Of a stretch of DNA of 64,000 nucleotides, positions 16,873-25,015 are shown in pieces. The stretch's first letter is position 1; the number at the start of each line of letters is the position of its first letter. The notes beneath the pieces were generated by a model. The model was not told where the DNA came from. It was given only the letters and a program-made list of their open reading frames with translations, and did no database searches. Made by a program: the position numbers and the translations under genes. This DNA comes from Alphaproteobacteria bacterium (lineage in GTDB: Bacteria; Pseudomonadota; Alphaproteobacteria; Ferrovibrionales; Ferrovibrionaceae): the NCBI GenBank assembly GCA_017307375.1, contig JAFKFH010000019.1, positions 1 to 64,000 of the forward strand, in the 5' to 3' direction.

Positions 16873-17388
16873 TTAGATACCGACAAGTACAATTTCGCTA
16901 TCTCCAGTTGATATGGATTCTATTTCGTGGACGATCTTCAATTTGATCGCTTCATCTGGCTGAACAAAGGTATCTGTTTTCTGCCCGAAATACCTATTAA
17001 TATGTTCATCATTCCAATCTAGCTCGATACGAAATGGAATTGAAATTACTTCAGTTGTTGGCGCGATTGAACCCTTAAGCGGACCATCTGAGAAGGAGGC
17101 AGCGTGCAGACTGAATACCCCTGCCTTAGACATAGTTCGTCGTTCACCAGCAAGGAACATTGTTGCCGCAATCGATCCAACTATACCGAAGCAGTGGGTG
17201 TTTATCCGTATAGGTAAGATCTTAAGGAAATTGTATGCTCCAAGACCTGCGTTTACATCACCACCTTCACTGCAAAGCAACAATGTGATCTCGCGCGCAC
17301 CATTGCTCATGCAGCTAACACACAAGACCTCAAGATTCCTGATGCCTTGTGGTGTGACTGCTCCGTGATAAACAATAAATTTGCGCAT
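16873..17388 (-). CDS. ClpP-like serine protease
   Basis: The 171-residue protein has the ClpP/crotonase-type core: EITLLLCSEGGDVNAGLGAYNFLK, then HCFGIVGSIAATMFLAGE with the expected nucleophilic Ser (about 72), and FSLHAASF with the catalytic His (95). It lacks the exact sequence of housekeeping ClpP and resembles stand-alone ClpP-like proteins of mobile DNA. MRKFIVYHG at 17388 gives the best family start. An in-frame ATG at 17436 and a frame reaching 17568 also exist but would run into the divergent gene. The DNA is AT-rich. No ATPase partner is adjacent; the substrate is unknown. Confidence 0.7.
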   Translation of the reverse strand: MRKFIVYHGAVTPQGIRNLEVLCVSCMSNGAREITLLLCSEGGDVNAGLGAYNFLKILPIRINTHCFGIVGSIAATMFLAGERRTMSKAGVFSLHAASFSDGPLKGSIAPTTEVISIPFRIELDWNDEHINRYFGQKTDTFVQPDEAIKLKIVHEIESISTGDSEIVLVGI

Positions 17389-17489
17389 TACCACTTTCTG
17401 AAAGTTGCGTATTTGCAGAATAGTGAATGTAAACATAACACTCAAGCCATTCTGATTGAATGAACAATTCTCTGTCGGAAGGAGGCAAA

Positions 17490-17834
17490 ATGCGGATCTA
17501 TCTCGACCTCGACGGTGCGTTGGCCGATTTTGAGGCTGGGGCCACAAATCTGCTGGGCGTGCCGCCACGCCAGTTTGAGCAGGAGAATGGGGCCGGCGTG
17601 TTCTGGCGCCGCTTGGCGGAGGCTGACGGCTTCTATCGCCAGCTGCCTTTGCTACCCGATGCTCACCCCCTGTTCGATGCTGTGCAGCACCTGCAGCCGA
17701 CTATTCTGACTGGCCTGCCCAAGGCCGCCGATCGATGGGTGGCGGCTGGTGGGCGGTTCGTCCGTCATCAGGATGCCGGCTCGACGATCAAGGCGCTGGC
17801 CGACATGGGCGTCCTGGGCAGCGCGGCAGCCTGA
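17490..17834 (+). pseudogene. HAD-superfamily phosphatase-like protein with internal deletion
   Basis: The protein starts MRIYLDLDGALADFEAG, the HAD motif I (DxD) as found in phage- and plasmid-borne 5'(3')-nucleotidase-like proteins, preceded by GGAGG at 17479-17483. It proceeds normally to PTILTGLPKA (motif II region) and then jumps straight to ADRWVAAGGRFVRH, which normally stands near the C-terminus after motif IV. About 45-50 residues containing the lysine and acidic motifs III/IV are therefore missing in frame. It is probably inactive. A start at 17460 is possible but adds residues outside the family. Confidence 0.55.
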
Positions 17835-18185
17835 TGTCTGGCCCTCCGGGCAGGGGCCGGCAGCTGGGCTGCCGGCCGGGCTGCCGACCGCTCAGCTGGA
17901 GGTGGGGCGGTCGACTAAGCACACAGACGCTGCACGTGGGTGGGTAACCGGCAAGCCGGGGCCGGCTTGGCTCAGCGTCGGCGCGCCGGCGTGGCCATCC
18001 CGCCGGGGTGCGGGCATTAGGATGCAGGAGAGCTGGCGATAGGTCGTTTCGGAAGTTGCCCACTCCACGTGCCGCGGGCGACGTTGCTAGATCGTGGGAC
18101 GATCTGCCAAACTACGCAACCGAAAGGCTGATTTAGAATAGCTGCACACGAATGGTCCAGCGCGACATGTTTTTGGGGAGGTGGC
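17835..18185. other. Non-coding stretch before the kinase gene
   Basis: No supported gene is seen. The left half is GC-rich with several short inverted repeats around GCCGGCAGC/GCTGCCGGC (17850-17876). The right half is AT-richer and ends with GGGGAGG five bases before the kinase ATG. The composition step inside this gap suggests a join between two imported segments. Confidence 0.45.
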
Positions 18186-19646
18186 ATGAACGTGACAACT
18201 CATTCCGGAAAAGTGTTGTCTCTCGGGCAGGAAATCGGTCGCGGTGGCTTCGGAGTGGTCTATTTAGCGACAGACGCGAATGGCGCAGTATTTGCGGTCA
18301 AGTTAATCGGCCCTGTTGCAACCGAGGATGACAGGAAAGCATTCCATCGTGAGCTCGAAAATTTTCGTGTTATAGATAACGAAAACGTATTGAAAATATT
18401 AGATTTTGGTCATTGTGATATGAATGGGAATATATATCTATTTACAGTTGCTGAATTCTGCGCCCAAGGTGATTTTAGGAAGAGAATTGCCTCTTACGAA
18501 GCGGGAAATCTCGATATTGCTCTTATTCTTAATGATTTTGATGAGATACTGGGGGGGCTGGCGGCGATGCACTCCGTAATGGTGCATCGAGATCTTAAGC
18601 CGGAGAATATCCTTATAAAAGATAATCGACTAAAGATTGCTGATCTTGGTCTCTCTAAGCTTGTAAATCAGGCAACCGCCAGCCTGACATTTAAGGGTAG
18701 TGGATCTCCCCGGTATATGGCTCCGGAAGTCTGGGATTATCAGCGGGCATCTCCCGCAACAGATCTCTATGCTATCGGAATTATGTTGTTTGAGGTCTTT
18801 ACTGGGGGACCCCCGTTTAAAGCCGCCGATATTCTAAAGTTAAGAGATGAACATCGCTTCATCCCAGCGCCGCGGGTGAGGAAGGTGAATCCTCTCGTTC
18901 CTGAGTGGATTGATGGAGTGGTAAAGCGTCTGCTCGATAAAGAGCCAACAAGACGGTACTCGTCAGCAGAAGAACTTAGGTCTGCCTTAAAAAAGGAAGC
19001 TGAAAAATTGCCGTCGAATATAAATGCTATATTGAATAATGTTAGAGAGCACGTGGATCTTGCTGAACAGAGGAACTTAGAAGCACAAAAAAAGAAAGAT
19101 GAAGTCAAGAATGATTTGGCGAGAATTTCGTACAAAGAGTTGGAGGTTGTCGATATGTTTTCTGATATTGTCTCCAGGTTAAATGATAATTTAGCAGAAT
19201 CCCGTGTGGATTTCAAGAGAGGGCCTAATGGATGTCGCTGCGTGTTCGGGCGACGGCAGTTACTGGTGTCTTTTTTCCGTCAGGGTGAGCTATTCAAAGA
19301 TTCTCGACATCAGGGGCTAGTGGAGCGCCTTCGACAGAGACACTTAGTTCACGGCGGCATAATTGAAATACAGGAGAATGGAGAGGACAGAGAGGGTTGG
19401 AATATCGCTCTCGTTCGTGGGCCAGAAGAGATTTATGGGAGGTGGCTTCTAATCGAAACTCGGGCATCGGGCCTCTCTAGTATTTCGACACGGTACGAGC
19501 CCGTTGCCACTGAAGCGGAGTTATTTGCGAAAAATTTAGCTCATCACTGGGGGCGTGCGATGCATGTCTGGAACTTGAAGGAGAAAGATTTGGACGAAGA
19601 TGATGCGGTAGCCATCTTCGAGAAATTTATAGGGAAGCCCGTTTAG
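18186..19646 (+). CDS. Hanks-type serine/threonine kinase with unrecognised C-terminal domain
   Basis: The 486-residue protein carries a complete kinase domain (about 10-275): GRGGFG glycine loop at 18-23, ATP lysine K39, HRDLKPEN loop (catalytic D136), DLG in place of DFG at 153-155, and MAPE at 178-181. A charged, probably coiled-coil linker covers about 276-330 (EAQKKKDEVKNDLARI). The rest (about 330-486) is an unfamiliar domain (RCVFGRRQLLVSFF, WGRAMHVWNL). There is no membrane helix, so it is cytosolic. The DNA is AT-rich relative to the core. A strong GGGGAGG precedes the ATG. Stand-alone kinases of this kind occur in defence islands, but its target is unknown. Confidence 0.85.
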   Translation: MNVTTHSGKVLSLGQEIGRGGFGVVYLATDANGAVFAVKLIGPVATEDDRKAFHRELENFRVIDNENVLKILDFGHCDMNGNIYLFTVAEFCAQGDFRKRIASYEAGNLDIALILNDFDEILGGLAAMHSVMVHRDLKPENILIKDNRLKIADLGLSKLVNQATASLTFKGSGSPRYMAPEVWDYQRASPATDLYAIGIMLFEVFTGGPPFKAADILKLRDEHRFIPAPRVRKVNPLVPEWIDGVVKRLLDKEPTRRYSSAEELRSALKKEAEKLPSNINAILNNVREHVDLAEQRNLEAQKKKDEVKNDLARISYKELEVVDMFSDIVSRLNDNLAESRVDFKRGPNGCRCVFGRRQLLVSFFRQGELFKDSRHQGLVERLRQRHLVHGGIIEIQENGEDREGWNIALVRGPEEIYGRWLLIETRASGLSSISTRYEPVATEAELFAKNLAHHWGRAMHVWNLKEKDLDEDDAVAIFEKFIGKPV

Positions 19647-19649
19647 GAG

Positions 19650-19746
19650 CTCGCAATTTCCGGCAGACCTCATCCACCGATTTCGTGGGCTCCACCTGGC
19701 GCAGTGCAAAGCCAATCTGCTACGCCGTGAACGTCGACTTCCTCAT
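19650..19746 (-). pseudogene. IS3-family transposase OrfA remnant
   Basis: Read on the minus strand from 19746, the sequence gives MRKSTFTA, a stop, then QIGFALRQVEPTKSVDEV and CRKL. This is the N-terminus of IS3-family OrfA (usual form MRKSRFTEAQIVFALRQVE), broken by an in-frame stop and cut off at the end of the kinase gene. Confidence 0.7.
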
Positions 19747-19938
19747 CGGCACGATCTCCTTTCTTGCCATCTATCGTGCCGGAAGCCACACTTTTGCCTG
19801 GAGGAGATCTGGGTCAGGATCATAAGTCCATGATGAAGACTGGCGGGCTCGACCCTACCGGCGCAGCGCCGCCACCTGGGATCAATTAGTGATAGCGGAT
19901 GTTATCGCCAGTTGACCTGAGCCAGAAGGCGCCCCCGG

Positions 19939-20124
19939 TCAGTGCTGGACTTCCCTGAGTTTGATGGGATCACGCTGTTGGCGGTATTGGCAACCGGGTC
20001 CGGGGCATGCCCCGGGACCCGGTTGCGGCGGTAATTCGGCGACGTACTCGGCCGGGGGCGCGCCGTCTAAGCTCGAATGCGGCCGGACGCGGTCGTGGTC
20101 GTGGTCGTCGCGCCCGGCGGCCAT
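19939..20124 (-). pseudogene. IS3-family transposase OrfB C-terminal remnant
   Basis: The 61-codon frame contains RVRPHSSLDGAPPAEYVAELPPQPG, matching the end of IS3-family OrfB (RPHSSLGGLTPAEYA). The rest is changed by an inserted hairpin at 19990-20026. With the OrfA scrap at 19650-19746 it shows that an IS3 element once stood at the right edge of the island. Confidence 0.65.
19990..20026. repeat. Long GC-rich hairpin inside the transposase remnant
   Basis: A nearly perfect inverted repeat of 17-18 bp per arm (CAACCGGGTCCGGGGCA against TGCCCCGGGACCCGGTTG, one extra C in the right arm) meets at a central GCATGC. It has no T-run, so it is not a simple terminator. It resembles a REP-like palindromic insertion. 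Confidence 0.7.
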
Positions 20125-20152
20125 CCGCCCTATTGCCCCCGCTCAACCTCGC

Positions 20153-20395
20153 TCAGGCCGCATTGCCTTCGGCCAGGCGGCTCCCCCGCACCGCCGGCAC
20201 CACCTGGTCGCCCCAGGCGCCGCCGCCGTTGTGGTGGCGGGTCACGCGCACCAGTTCGACCGAGATGCCTTCGCTGACGGCGCGCTGCACCGCCTCGTTC
20301 ATCCGGTGGACCGCGTCGGCGACGCGCTGGATCGCCCGGGTCTGGACGTCGGTTTCGGGTCGCTCGACCCGCTGGAATTCCGTGCTGGCGTTCAT
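20153..20395 (-). CDS. Small unrecognised protein downstream of isocitrate lyase
   Basis: An 80-residue frame starts at an ATG with GGGAG seven bases upstream. It encodes a helical, charged N-terminal part (RAIQRVADAVHRMNEAVQRAV) followed by EGISVELVRVTRHHNGGGAWGDQVVPAV. I do not recognise a family. It follows aceA by 62 bases, which include a hairpin, and uses codons like those of the core genes, so it is likely real and linked to aceA expression. Its stop lies about 28 bases beyond the transposase scrap, which marks the island edge. Confidence 0.55.
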   Translation of the reverse strand: MNASTEFQRVERPETDVQTRAIQRVADAVHRMNEAVQRAVSEGISVELVRVTRHHNGGGAWGDQVVPAVRGSRLAEGNAA

Positions 20396-20420
20396 CGCAG
20401 ATCTCCCTTCGCTGTGGTTG

Positions 20421-20444
20421 CCCCCGCCCCGCATGGGGCGGGGG
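20421..20444 (-). terminator. Strong hairpin between aceA and the downstream small gene
   Basis: A perfect 10-bp G/C stem (CCCCCGCCCC at 20421-20430 with GGGGCGGGGG at 20435-20444) has a four-base loop. There is no T-run on the minus strand. It may protect the aceA mRNA 3' end or partly terminate before the small gene. Confidence 0.45.
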
Positions 20445-20457
20445 TCGTGATCCGGCC

Positions 20458-22065
20458 TCAGGCGGCCGCGAACTGGTTCATCGTGTTGGCGTGGCCGCCC
20501 GCCTTCAGCGCGCGCTCGCCCGATACCATTTCCTTGAAGCTGTCGCCGAGGTCCGAGCCGACCTCGTGCTGGTGCTTGACCGCCGAGACGCCGCGGCGGA
20601 TCTCCTCGCGCTGCACCGTCTTGACATAGGCCAGCATCTTGTCGGCCCCGAAATAGCCGCGGCTGAGCTCGTCGACCGACTTGGCCGTGAGGTGGAAGGT
20701 CGGCAGGGTGATCAGGTTGTGGAACACGCCGGCGCGGGTCGAGATGTCGTGCTGGAAATTCTGCAGGCGGGTATCCGCCTCGCGCCCGAGCGGGGTGTCG
20801 TCGTAATCGGGCTTCATCAGCTCGTTGCCGTCCGGATAGTCGCCGGCCGCGATCCGGCCCTCGGCCAGCCACTGGGCGCGCACCTGCTTGCGCAGGTTCA
20901 GGGTCCAGTTGAAGCTGGGCGAATTGTTGTAGGCGAGCTTGGCCTTCGGCGCGGCCTTGCGGATCTCGGCCACCATGCCCGCGATCTCGTCGACGTTCGG
21001 GGTGTCGGTCTCGATCCACAGGAGGTCGGCGCCGCCCTGCGTCAGGTTGGCGATGCAATCCTCGATCACCCGGGCGCGCCCCGAGCCTTCCTTGAACGGG
21101 AACAGGCCGTTGGCCAGCCGCACCGGCTTGACGAACCGGCCGTCCTGGTAGATCGCCAGCTCGCCCTCGCGCATCGGGTTCGTGTCGGTGATGGCCTCGG
21201 TCTTCAGCCACTTGATGTAGTCGGCGGCGAGGTCGCCCGGCCCCTGCGAGACCGGCACCTTCTGGGTCAGGCCGGCGCCGAGCGAGTCGGTGCGGGCCAC
21301 GATCACGCCGTCGTCGACCCCCAGTTCCTCGAAGGCCAGGCGGCAGGCGCGCAGCTTCTCGATGAAGTCCTCGCGCGGCACGGTGACCTTGCCGTCCTGA
21401 TGGCCGCACTGCTTGGCGTCGGAAACCTGGTTCTCGATCTGCAGGCAGCAGGCGCCGGCCTTGATCAGTTCCTTGGCCAGCAGATAGGTCGCATGCTCGT
21501 TGCCGAAGCCCGCGTCGATGTCGGCGATGATCGGCACGACATGGGTTTCGAAATTGTCGATCCGGGCGATCACCTCGGCCCGCGCCTTCTCGCCCCGCGC
21601 TTCCTTCAGTTCGCGGAACAGGTCGTTCAGCGCGACCTCGTCGGCCTGGCGCAGCGAGGTGTAGATCTCCGCGATCAGGTCGGCCACGGCGGTCTTCTCG
21701 TGCATCGACTGGTCCGGCAGATGGCCCCAGCGGTTGCGCAGCCCGGCGACCATCCAGCCCGACAGATAGACATAGGTGCGCTTGCTGGTGCCGTGCATCC
21801 GCTTGACCGCCTTGATCATCTGCTGGGCATGAAAACCCGACCAGCAGCCAAGACTCTGCGTGAACTTGGTGGCGTCGAGATCATAGGCCGCCATGTCGGC
21901 GCGCATCACGCGCGCCATCTCGCGAGCAATGTCGAGATGCGTGTTCCAAGTATTCTGCAATTTCAACTGCACGATATCGTCGATCGAGACGCCGCCGGGC
22001 GTCTGGCCCGAGGGATAACGCGCGAGTACTTGGTTGCGCAGGTCGGCGAATGTTTTGCGGCTCAT
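20458..22065 (-). CDS. aceA: Isocitrate lyase
   Basis: Isocitrate lyase splits isocitrate to succinate and glyoxylate, the first glyoxylate-bypass step, which allows growth on acetate and fatty acids. The 535-residue protein contains the catalytic cysteine loop as KQCGHQDGK, the metal-binding PIIADIDAGFGNEHATYLL, and NNSPSFNWTLNL. It is longer than the E. coli form and belongs to the long ICL group. The start at 22065 (MSRKTFADLRNQVL) has GGAGA seven bases upstream; the longer frame adds no family sequence. It diverges from an ScfR-type regulator with paired operator-like sites between. Confidence 0.95.
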   Translation of the reverse strand: MSRKTFADLRNQVLARYPSGQTPGGVSIDDIVQLKLQNTWNTHLDIAREMARVMRADMAAYDLDATKFTQSLGCWSGFHAQQMIKAVKRMHGTSKRTYVYLSGWMVAGLRNRWGHLPDQSMHEKTAVADLIAEIYTSLRQADEVALNDLFRELKEARGEKARAEVIARIDNFETHVVPIIADIDAGFGNEHATYLLAKELIKAGACCLQIENQVSDAKQCGHQDGKVTVPREDFIEKLRACRLAFEELGVDDGVIVARTDSLGAGLTQKVPVSQGPGDLAADYIKWLKTEAITDTNPMREGELAIYQDGRFVKPVRLANGLFPFKEGSGRARVIEDCIANLTQGGADLLWIETDTPNVDEIAGMVAEIRKAAPKAKLAYNNSPSFNWTLNLRKQVRAQWLAEGRIAAGDYPDGNELMKPDYDDTPLGREADTRLQNFQHDISTRAGVFHNLITLPTFHLTAKSVDELSRGYFGADKMLAYVKTVQREEIRRGVSAVKHQHEVGSDLGDSFKEMVSGERALKAGGHANTMNQFAAA

Positions 22066-22096
22066 GGCGAAGTCTCCGTGTTGCGTTGCACCATTC

Positions 22097-22106
22097 TTTA
22101 CAAACG
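22097..22106. promoter_or_regulatory. Operator-like half of an inverted pair, aceA side
   Basis: TTTACAAACG lies 31 bases upstream of the aceA ATG. Its exact reverse complement occurs at 22178-22187 near the start of the divergent regulator. RamB/ScfR-type regulators are known to recognise TTTGCAAA-like sequences, and this matches that style. Confidence 0.5.
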
Positions 22107-22177
22107 CAAGCCGCCAGAGCAATCTTCGTTTCGAGAATTAAGGTTTTGATGTCAAAGTCTTAACAAGGCTTCGCCGC

Positions 22178-22187
22178 CGTTTGTAAA
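22178..22187. promoter_or_regulatory. Operator-like half of an inverted pair, regulator side
   Basis: CGTTTGTAAA lies 16 bases before the regulator ATG at 22204 and mirrors the site at 22097. A further TGTAAA follows at 22191-22196. A repressor bound here could block its own transcription and that of aceA. Confidence 0.5.
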
Positions 22188-22203
22188 ACCTGTAAAGGTG
22201 CCG

Positions 22204-23628
22204 ATGTTCCGGGAAAAGAAGGTCTTCGCCGGTAGCCGTATCCGGCAGCTGCGTCAGGCCATGGGGCTGAGCCAGGCCGCCATGGCCAAGGCGCTGGACG
22301 TGTCGGGCAGCTATCTCAACCTGGTCGAGAGCGACCAGCGGCCGCTGTCGACCCAGCTGCTGCTGCGGCTCGCCGAGGTCTACGACCTCGATCTGCGCGA
22401 CCTGCGCGGCGATGCCCAGGCGCGGCTGGCCGCCGAGCTGACCGAGATGCTGACCGATCCGGTCTTCGGCAAGAAGATGCCGGCGAAGGCCGCCATCGTC
22501 GAGCTGGCGGCCGGGCTGCCCGATCTCGCCACGGCGTTCCTCACCCTCTACGCCGCCTATCGCAAGTCGATCGTCTCGCGGCGCGACGACGTGCGGCCGG
22601 AAATGGACCGCGGCCTGCCGCCGCGCGACGAGCGGTTCCCGATCGAGGAGGTGCGCGACCATTTCCAGCGGAACGGCAACTACATCGAGGAACTCGACGA
22701 GGCGGCCGAGCGGCTCTACGCCACCTTGTCCGGCACCGACGAGATGTACACCTGCCTGCGCGCGCATCTGTGGGACCGGCACCGGGTCAAGGTGGTGGTG
22801 CTGCCGCTGCATGCCATGCCGGACGTGCAGCGCCGCTTCGACCGGCATTCCCAGCGCCTGTTCCTGTCGGAGATGCTGCCGATCCCCAGCCGGATCTTCC
22901 AGCTGGCGGTGCAGATCGCCGTGCTGGAGCAGGGCGAGTTGATGAACCGGCTGATCGACGGCGCCGAACTGAAGACCGAGGAGGCGCGGCGGCTCTATCG
23001 CATCGGCCTGGCGAATTACTTCGCCGGCGCACTGATGATGCCTTACGAGCCTTTCCTGCAGGCTGCAGAATCCGTGCGCTACGACGTCGATCCGCTGGCA
23101 CGCCGCTTCGGCGCCTCGATCGAGCAGGTGTCGCATCGCCTGACCACGCTGCAGAAGCGCACGCGGCGCGGTGTGCCTTTTTTCCTGCTGCGGCTCGACA
23201 ATGCCGGCAACATCTCCAAGCGGTTTTCCGCCGGCGGTTTCCATTTCGCCCGCTTCGGCGGCACCTGTTCGCGCTGGCGCGTCCATGACGCCTTCTCGAT
23301 GCCGGGGCAGATCATCGTGCAGCCGGTCGAAATGCCGGATGCGACCCGGTATCTGACGATCTCGCGCACGGTATCGACGGCGCAGGGCGCCTATCCCGAT
23401 CGCGGCCGCAAGCTGGTGGTCAGCCTGGGTTGCGAGGCCGCCTATGCCGATCGCATCGTCTATGGCGACGGCATCGACATGACCGGCGAGCATGCGGCGA
23501 CGCCGATCGGCGTCACCTGCCGGATGTGCGAACGGCCCAACTGCAGCGCCCGGGCGTTTCCGCCGATGACCCGCACCCTGACCATCGATGTCGAGCGCAA
23601 GGGGTTCTCGGCCTTCGAGTTCGGCTGA
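22204..23628 (+). CDS. XRE-family regulator of the short-chain fatty acid type (ScfR/RamB-like)
   Basis: The product is 474 residues. An N-terminal HTH_3 domain (RIRQLRQAMGLSQAAMAKALDVSGSYLNLVES, about 12-45) is followed by an IrrE/ImmA-like central domain (about 150-310, EQGELMNRLIDGAELK ... ANYFAGALMMPY) and a C-terminal domain with clustered cysteines (CRMCERPNCSARAFPP). This is the architecture of ScfR/RamB proteins, which control glyoxylate-bypass and propionate genes in response to acyl-CoA status. The zinc-protease HExxH of true ImmA is not present. The divergent aceA is the probable target. ATG 22204 is preferred to the GTG at 22198 because AAAGG is better spaced. Confidence 0.88.
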   Translation: MFREKKVFAGSRIRQLRQAMGLSQAAMAKALDVSGSYLNLVESDQRPLSTQLLLRLAEVYDLDLRDLRGDAQARLAAELTEMLTDPVFGKKMPAKAAIVELAAGLPDLATAFLTLYAAYRKSIVSRRDDVRPEMDRGLPPRDERFPIEEVRDHFQRNGNYIEELDEAAERLYATLSGTDEMYTCLRAHLWDRHRVKVVVLPLHAMPDVQRRFDRHSQRLFLSEMLPIPSRIFQLAVQIAVLEQGELMNRLIDGAELKTEEARRLYRIGLANYFAGALMMPYEPFLQAAESVRYDVDPLARRFGASIEQVSHRLTTLQKRTRRGVPFFLLRLDNAGNISKRFSAGGFHFARFGGTCSRWRVHDAFSMPGQIIVQPVEMPDATRYLTISRTVSTAQGAYPDRGRKLVVSLGCEAAYADRIVYGDGIDMTGEHAATPIGVTCRMCERPNCSARAFPPMTRTLTIDVERKGFSAFEFG

Positions 23629-23632
23629 ACCG

Positions 23633-25015
23633 TCAGGTCGTCCGGCCGGCGGCCTCGCCGGACAGGACGGCCTCGAAGGCTTCGGCGACGCGCAGCAGGC
23701 GGTGATCGGACAGGCGCGGCCCGGCGATCTGCAGGCCGACCGGCAGGCCGTCGCGGCCGTGACCGGCGGGCAGCGACAGCGCCGGGCAGAAGGCATGGTT
23801 GAAGAACGGGGTGAAGACGGCGTGGCCGCGCTCGCCCACCGCCTCGCCGCCGATGCGCGGCGGCGCGAACTGTGCGTGCGGCCAGGCGACGCACGGGGTG
23901 GTCGGGCCGATCAGCAGGTCGTAGCCCGAGGCGAAGAACCGCGCCGCGGCGCCGGCCAGGGCGCGGCTGAGATCGATCGCGCGGGCGACGGCCGTGCCGT
24001 CGAGCGCCAGGCCGCGTTCGATCTGCGCGGCCACGCCGGGCGAGAAGCGGTCGGGCGTTTCCCGCCACGCCTCGCCCCAGGCCGCGGCGAGGCCGGCTTC
24101 CTGGATCGGGGCGATGCCGCCTTCCCGCGCGCCCTCGGGCCAGGCGGGGTCGGCCCGGTCGATGACGAAGCCGGCGGCGCGCAACTGCTCGACGGCGCCG
24201 TCGATCGCCTCGGCCACGTCGGCGTCGACCGGCACGTCGAGCCCGAAGCGCGGGCTGTAGGCGATCCGCAATGCCGTCGGCGGGCGGCCGTCATCCTGCG
24301 CCAGCGCGACCGACCCCGGATCCTCCGGATGCGGCCCGGCCAGCGCCGCGAAGAACAGCGCGGCATCGGCGACCGACGTCGCCATCGGCGCCAGCACCTC
24401 GGTCGGCGACAGGATGCGCGGCGTCGGGATGGCGCCGGCCGACGGCTTGAAACCGACGACGCCGCAATGCGCGGCCGGCCGGCGCCCCGATCCGGCACCG
24501 TCGCTGCCGAGTGCCAGCGGCACGAAGCCCGCGCCCAGGGCGGCTGCCGCACCGCCCGAGGAACCGCCCGGCGTCAGCCGCGGGTCCAGCGGATGCCGCG
24601 TCACGCCGTAGACGAGGTTCGAGGTATGGCCGGTGCAGCCGAATTCCGACATGTTGGTCGCGCCGACCAAGATCGCGCCGGCGGCACGCAGCCGGGTGAT
24701 CGCGACGTCGTCCTGCGCCGGCACGAAATCGCGGAACATCAGCGAGCCCAGGGTGACGCGCTTGCCGGCTATGCGGATGTGATCCTTGATCGCGACGGGC
24801 ACGCCGGCCAGCGGCGGGCGCTCGCCGGCCTTGAGCCGCCGGGTCAGCGCGGCCAGCTGCGGCTCGACCTCGCCGGGCGCGAAATCGACGATGGCGTTGA
24901 GCGCATCGTTGCCCGCGGCGATCGCCGCGAGCGCGCGGTCGACGGCGGCACGCGGGTCCTGTCGCCCGTCATGGATCGCGCGGGCGATCGCGCCCGCCGG
25001 CATCGGCGCCGTCAT
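23633..25015 (-). CDS. Amidase (amidase-signature family)
   Basis: Amidase-signature enzymes hydrolyse amide bonds to acid and ammonia or amine. The 460-residue protein has all three members of the Ser-cisSer-Lys triad: VAIKDHI (Lys near 76), GGSSGGAAAALGAG (cis-Ser) and GSDGAGSGRRPA (nucleophilic Ser). It is the last gene of the minus-strand block that begins with the peptide transporter; its ATG overlaps the RidA stop (TGATG). Together with the GGT-like protein and RidA this suggests stepwise breakdown of an imported amide. Its stop is four bases from that of the convergent regulator. The specific substrate is unknown; a GatA role is unlikely without gatB and gatC. Confidence 0.85.
   Translation of the reverse strand: MTAPMPAGAIARAIHDGRQDPRAAVDRALAAIAAGNDALNAIVDFAPGEVEPQLAALTRRLKAGERPPLAGVPVAIKDHIRIAGKRVTLGSLMFRDFVPAQDDVAITRLRAAGAILVGATNMSEFGCTGHTSNLVYGVTRHPLDPRLTPGGSSGGAAAALGAGFVPLALGSDGAGSGRRPAAHCGVVGFKPSAGAIPTPRILSPTEVLAPMATSVADAALFFAALAGPHPEDPGSVALAQDDGRPPTALRIAYSPRFGLDVPVDADVAEAIDGAVEQLRAAGFVIDRADPAWPEGAREGGIAPIQEAGLAAAWGEAWRETPDRFSPGVAAQIERGLALDGTAVARAIDLSRALAGAAARFFASGYDLLIGPTTPCVAWPHAQFAPPRIGGEAVGERGHAVFTPFFNHAFCPALSLPAGHGRDGLPVGLQIAGPRLSDHRLLRVAEAFEAVLSGEAAGRTT

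Noticed and set aside
17850-17885. Inverted repeats around GCCGGCAGC as a terminator or CRISPR-like repeat
   Set aside because: The copies are short, irregularly spaced and without spacers or T-run; simple GC-rich repetition explains them.
14162-20150. Search by eye for a second copy of the tRNA-Glu 3' end as attR
   Set aside because: No matching stretch of useful length was found, so attachment boundaries are not annotated.
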